Shown: piece after piece, positions 8,401 to 10,198 of the stretch | Numbering within the stretch: the first letter of the stretch is position 1 | Layout: each line of letters opens with the position of its first letter | Origin: an uncultured Christensenella sp. | GTDB lineage: Bacteria; Bacillota; Clostridia; Christensenellales; UBA3700 | Assembly: GCA_910577795.1 (NCBI GenBank) | Contig: CAJTNW010000023.1 | Coordinates: forward strand, 16,750 to 26,947 | Length of the DNA stretch: 10,198 nt | Direction of reading: 5' to 3' | Notes under the pieces: model-generated | What the model saw: the letters and a program-made list of their open reading frames with translations, nothing else | Told to the model about the DNA's origin: nothing | The model's database searches: none | Position numbers and translations under genes: made by a program

Positions 8401-9223
8401 CTACTCTTTGAGTGTCATATCTCTTGCCATCAAAGAACATATTGTTGATAAGTTCAGTAACACCATCAATAGTTGGAACTTCACCGCTCTTCAATTTTTT
8501 GAAAAGTTCAATTTTAGCATCGTCAACATTACGTGCAATATCCTTTTCCATTGTATCTTTTAGCATTTGATTTTCGCCAAACAACTCAATAATTTGTTCG
8601 TCTGTACCAAAACCTAGTGCTCTAATAAATGTTGTAGCAGGAAGTTTTCTTTTTCTGTCAACAACAACATAAAGGATATTGTTTGAATCTTGTTTAAACT
8701 CAAGCCAAGCACCTCTGTTAGGAATAACAGTAGTATCAAAACGGTCAATACCATTTCTATCTTTTTGAGCAGTAGTATAAACACCCGGACTTCTTACTAA
8801 TTGAGAAACGATAACACGTTCTGCACCATTGATAATAAATGAACCACTATCAGTCATCAATGGGAACTCACCCATAAATACTTCGTTATCAACTACAATT
8901 GGTTGTCCATCTGCATTCTTTTTGATTAATCTTACCTTAACTTTTAAAGGCACGGCATAAGTAGTGTCCCTATCTTTACACTCCTTAACAGAATATTTTG
9001 GATTCATATCCAAATAGTAATCCAAAAAATGAAGTTCCATTCTGCCTGCATGGTCTTTTACTGGTGAAAAATCTTGCAAAACTTCACCAATTCCTTTTTC
9101 CAAGAAATTTTTGTAAGAGTCCTTTTGCAAAGCGATAAAATATGGTATGTCAATAGTCTCTTTTATGCTGCTAAAAGATACTCTTTCTGTCTTGCCATAT
9201 TTAACTTTGTGAATATTTGACAT
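5402..9223 (-). CDS. rpoB: DNA-directed RNA polymerase subunit beta
   Basis: The second large subunit of core RNA polymerase, forming the catalytic cleft with beta' and the rifampicin pocket. Length is 1273 residues, about 80 more than B. subtilis RpoB. Seen: the rifampicin region SSQLSQFMDHHNP...THKRKLSALGPGG at 490-519, RMCPIETPEGQNIGLI at 539-554, YNYEDA at 787-792 (E790, D791 match E. coli E813, D814), GDKMAGRHGNKG at 940-951 with K942 and K950, R983 in NPLGVPSRMNIGQ, and DDKIHARATGS with H1067, then LGGKAQFGGQRFGEME. Ordinary family sequence ends near 1165-1175 and is followed by about 100 acidic, probably disordered residues with hydrophobic clusters and a 16-residue duplication (see repeat). 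The start has AAGGAG seven to eight bases upstream and the expected N-terminus for the family. Transcription should start from the promoters at 9280-9325, leaving a leader of some 50-65 bases. rplL, the common upstream neighbour, is absent. Confidence 0.99.
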   Translation of the reverse strand: MSNIHKVKYGKTERVSFSSIKETIDIPYFIALQKDSYKNFLEKGIGEVLQDFSPVKDHAGRMELHFLDYYLDMNPKYSVKECKDRDTTYAVPLKVKVRLIKKNADGQPIVVDNEVFMGEFPLMTDSGSFIINGAERVIVSQLVRSPGVYTTAQKDRNGIDRFDTTVIPNRGAWLEFKQDSNNILYVVVDRKRKLPATTFIRALGFGTDEQIIELFGENQMLKDTMEKDIARNVDDAKIELFKKLKSGEVPTIDGVTELINNMFFDGKRYDTQRVGRYKFNKKLALATRIANQKAASDIISEDGEIFAKKDEVISEEVAWNIQNAGINEVFLYNANGDGGIFKMIGNNTVDLEAFVNCNPAELGVNERVYYPVLKQIMQDYSGEDLINAIKENVKELVVKHITMDDIIATMNINLAHASGFGDIDNIDHLANRRVRAVGELLQNQMRVGLVRLEKVIKERMSVTQDDSEQTAQSYINIKPVTSVIKEFFCSSQLSQFMDHHNPIAELTHKRKLSALGPGGLNRECAGFEVRDVHHSHYGRMCPIETPEGQNIGLISSLATYAKVNEYGFIEAPYRKVDKEKGIVTDVVEYLQADEEDKYVVAQANIELNEDGSFKNKRVTCRIREDIREVDASRVDYMDVSPKQLVSVAASLIPFLENDDTSRALMGSNMQRQAVPLIKTEAPIIATGIEHRIAYDSGVCILSEIDGVVSYVDGEKVVITGDNGAKKEYFMRKFERSNQGTCINQRPIVSLGQQVNKGEIIADGPATSGGELALGKNILIGFMSWEGYNYEDAILISEDLVKDDVFTSVHIEEYEIESRDSKLGAEQITRDIPNLSDDMIKNLDEDGIIQIGSTVSSEDILVGKVTPKGETDLTPEDRLLRAMFGEKVRDVRDTSLRLPHGQKGIVVDVKVFTRANKDELSPGVNMKVVVYVAQKRKLGVGDKMAGRHGNKGVVSRVLPKEDMPFMEDGTPLQIVLNPLGVPSRMNIGQVLEVHLGYVAKMLNWKVETPVFDGASEDDIKNLFIENNLSKSGKIKLYDGRTGEPFENPVTVGYMYMLKLIHLVDDKIHARATGSYSLVTQQPLGGKAQFGGQRFGEMEIWALEAYGASHILQEILTVKSDDVEGRTNIYNSIVKGNAICEPGIPEAFKVLVREFRSLCLDVRTLNDNGDEISIDTYSSKGIASNYAEPKELKEVDIVGGGDELDIFGMDNDNSYNLDDFSFEDDDLLGFSINDNASGDDGINAGELFDIANESNNDINAGDLFDIGIGNDDDKE
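5432..5509 (-). repeat. Tandem 48-bp duplication in the rpoB tail
   Basis: Two 30-base blocks, 5432-5461 and 5480-5509, match at 26 of 30 positions with a period of 48 bases, that is 16 codons, so the reading frame is kept. They encode the paired tail segments INAGELFDIA (1240-1249) and INAGDLFDIG (1256-1265). Differences at the DNA level include silent changes, so this is not a very fresh copy. It lies in the acidic C-terminal extension beyond the conserved polymerase fold. Confidence 0.85.
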
Positions 9224-9250
9224 ATTGCACTCTCCTTTTTAAAAACTTTA

Positions 9251-9282
9251 AATGCGTAATATTTAGCATATATGACGACATT
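9251..9282 (-). repeat. Copy 2 of a duplicated hairpin element, at the rpoB transcription start
   Basis: On the minus strand AATGTCGT and ACGCATT form seven pairs with one bulged T around a 17-base loop that contains TGCTAAATATT. The same loop block, loop length and the AATGTCG start occur in the copy at 9554-9593. The 5' arm overlaps the last three bases of the TATAAT -10 box of the downstream rpoB promoter. It could therefore act as a DNA operator for that promoter, or as an RNA hairpin in transcripts from the upstream promoter. Function is not known. Confidence 0.5.
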
Positions 9283-9325
9283 ATAATACCTTACCATTCT
9301 ACCTCAACTCTGCTACATAAGTCAA
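9280..9325 (-). promoter_or_regulatory. Two overlapping sigma-A-type promoters for rpoBC
   Basis: Upstream promoter: TTGACT (9320-9325), 18-base spacer, TAGAAT (9296-9301). Downstream promoter: TTGAGG (9302-9307), 16-base spacer, TATAAT (9280-9285). The -10 box of the first abuts the -35 box of the second, so both cannot be fully occupied at once. Starts are expected near 9289 and 9273. A long A/T-rich stretch upstream could serve as an UP element. These are the best matches in the 465-base gap and sit at a fitting distance from the rpoB start codon. Confidence 0.75.
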
Positions 9326-9553
9326 ATATTTTAACTAAATAATAATAAAAAGTTTTTAAAATAATATATTTGCACAAAAACAATTAAAAATAATATTAAA
9401 TATGGTAAAATTTAACTGAAAAAATCAAATTAATTTTACAAAAATTTTTCAATGTAATTTTTTAGAAAAATATATATAGCCAAATATATTCTGAATAAAT
9501 GTCGCATACTGAATATACACTAATAAAATCATAATTAACACATAGTTATTTTT
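9326..9553. other. AT-rich non-coding stretch upstream of rpoB
   Basis: Very low GC with long A and T runs. One TGTCGCA motif (9500-9506) matches that in the hairpin copy at 9554-9593, and ATTCAG occurs twice in the minus strand around it. A 27-codon frame (9449-9532, minus) has no ribosome binding site. I see no convincing gene or RNA here; it may provide flexible or UP-element DNA for the rpoB promoters. Confidence 0.5.
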
Positions 9554-9593
9554 TGTCGCAAAATGCAATATTTAGCAAAAATCATTTTCGACA
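9554..9593 (-). repeat. Copy 1 of a duplicated hairpin element
   Basis: On the minus strand TGTCGAAAATG pairs with CATTTTGCGACA over 11 pairs with one bulged G, around a 17-base loop containing TGCTAAATATT. There is no U run after the stem, so it is not an ordinary intrinsic terminator. The loop block, the loop length and the preceding TTAATGTCG agree with the element at 9251-9282 near the rpoB start. It lies 16 bases beyond the second terminator of the upstream gene. It may be a protein binding site or the remnant of a duplicated promoter-leader segment; the function is unknown. Confidence 0.55.
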
Positions 9594-9609
9594 TTAAAAA
9601 ATGGCAATT

Positions 9610-9634
9610 AAAAAAGCCTGCTTGTATCAGGCTT
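9610..9634 (-). terminator. Second intrinsic terminator after the small membrane-protein gene
   Basis: On the minus strand AAGCCTG and CAGGCTT form a 7-bp stem with a 7-base loop, followed by a run of U residues. It lies about 25 bases beyond the first terminator and should stop what leaks through it, insulating rpoBC from upstream transcription. Confidence 0.85.
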
Positions 9635-9658
9635 ATTAAATTACTTAAGTTTTAACAA

Positions 9659-9686
9659 AAAATACCCACATAAAAGTGGGTATTTT
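9659..9686 (-). terminator. First intrinsic terminator after the small membrane-protein gene
   Basis: An 11-bp perfect stem, AAAATACCCAC with GTGGGTATTTT, and a 6-base loop, ending in a run of six U on the minus strand. It begins two bases after the stop codon of the 159-residue gene. The plus strand also ends in a T-rich tail, so it could work both ways, although no plus-strand gene is seen. Confidence 0.9.
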
Positions 9687-9688
9687 AT

Positions 9689-10168
9689 TTAGTCAATAAC
9701 TATATCAGTTTCAACAATTGTTGTGTCGTCATTTTCTATATCTTTATCTTGAGATTCAACTTCTACTTCTTGCTTATCCAATTCTTTTTCATTATTTTGT
9801 TCTTGTTTTTTTAATTCTTCTAAATATCTTTTTTCGTCTTTCATTAATTTACTGCACATAAACATAGTTGCCCTTGTCATTTTAGAGATATTATGCGCAA
9901 TTGTAATTAATAAACCTAGCAAGAAAATACTAATAGCACAATTGATAAAACCTACAAAAAGAGATGTTACACCATCTTGCACACTAAAACAAAAATTGAT
10001 AATCATTGCAATTAAATTGCCAGCAAGCAAAAGTGTACATATTACTATAAATATAATACTAAAAAGTTTCTTTTCCTTTTTTAAATTTTCATTTGGGTCA
10101 TCTTTCACATGGTCTGGCAAAAACGATTCAAATAAATCTTTTGTTTTGTCATTATTATCTTTTTTCAT
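9689..10168 (-). CDS. Unrecognised small protein with two membrane segments and an acidic coiled-coil tail
   Basis: I do not recognise this 159-residue protein. Residues 1-34 are charged and include KDLFESFLPDH (10-20). Two strongly hydrophobic segments follow, about 36-61 and 67-91, separated by a short loop with VQDG, so an inner-membrane hairpin is likely. The N-terminus is lysine-rich and the region after the second segment (94-125) is basic, so by the positive-inside rule both ends should be cytoplasmic. Residues 105-140 are rich in K, E and Q with a coiled-coil look; the last 25 residues are acidic and polar. There is no signal peptidase site, lipobox or catalytic motif that I can see. 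The start is supported by AGGAGG four to six bases upstream. The gene ends at two strong terminators, so it is a separate transcription unit from rpoBC. Whether other genes precede it cannot be seen, since only 30 bases remain. Confidence 0.85.
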   Translation of the reverse strand: MKKDNNDKTKDLFESFLPDHVKDDPNENLKKEKKLFSIIFIVICTLLLAGNLIAMIINFCFSVQDGVTSLFVGFINCAISIFLLGLLITIAHNISKMTRATMFMCSKLMKDEKRYLEELKKQEQNNEKELDKQEVEVESQDKDIENDDTTIVETDIVID

Positions 10169-10198
10169 AACCCCTCCTAATTCTATACATTTTATTTT

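Noticed and set aside
9449..9532. 27-codon frame on the minus strand in the rpoB upstream gap
   Set aside because: No ribosome binding site and no composition unlike the surrounding AT-rich DNA.
9554..9593. Hairpin as a third terminator of the upstream gene
   Set aside because: The stem is long enough but no U run follows on the minus strand, and it recurs near the rpoB promoter, which suggests another role.
10177..10188. TAGAAT as the -10 box of the small membrane-protein gene
   Set aside because: The expected start would fall within the ribosome binding site, and the -35 region is at or beyond the window edge.

Overview
All recognised genes lie on the minus strand, so transcription runs from the right edge of the window to the left. 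The DNA is AT-rich (about one third GC in genes by eye, clearly less between them). Start sites mostly have strong AGGAGG-type ribosome binding sites and every complete gene ends in TAA. RpoB and RpoC are of the separate-subunit Gram-positive type, without the large E. coli trigger-loop insertion, and there is a SAM-I (S-box) riboswitch. Together these suggest a low-GC Bacillota, most likely of class Clostridia and possibly an uncultured anaerobe. The genus cannot be read from the sequence.

From right to left: a small, unrecognised protein with two membrane segments (9689-10168) is closed off by two successive intrinsic terminators. Next comes an intergenic region of 465 bases, very AT-rich. 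It holds two overlapping sigma-A-type promoters for rpoB and a hairpin-forming element present twice, once just after the terminators and once at the rpoB start of transcription. Then rpoB (5402-9223) and rpoC (1679-5389) follow with a 12-base gap, encoding the beta and beta' subunits of RNA polymerase. Only 11 bases after the rpoC stop, a SAM-I riboswitch aptamer begins (1570-1667), followed by its switchable terminator (1530-1561) and then metK (239-1423), which makes S-adenosylmethionine. After a gap of 45 bases, and no terminator, comes the start of a recD2-type DNA helicase gene cut by the left edge.

The logic that stands out is at the rpoC/metK junction. The metK gene is under feedback control by its own product: SAM should stabilise the aptamer and let the terminator form, while low SAM should allow the antiterminator. 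No other rpoBC terminator is visible, and hardly any promoter room exists between rpoC and the aptamer. The same hairpin may therefore also end rpoBC transcripts, so that low SAM lets RNA polymerase-operon transcripts continue into metK and recD2.

Other points are the absence of the usual ribosomal protein neighbours of rpoBC (rplL before, rpsL after), a long acidic RpoB tail with a 16-residue internal duplication, and a short D-L-F motif shared by the tails of RpoB and RpoC and the N-terminus of the small membrane protein. No mobile element, CRISPR array, tRNA or rRNA was seen.
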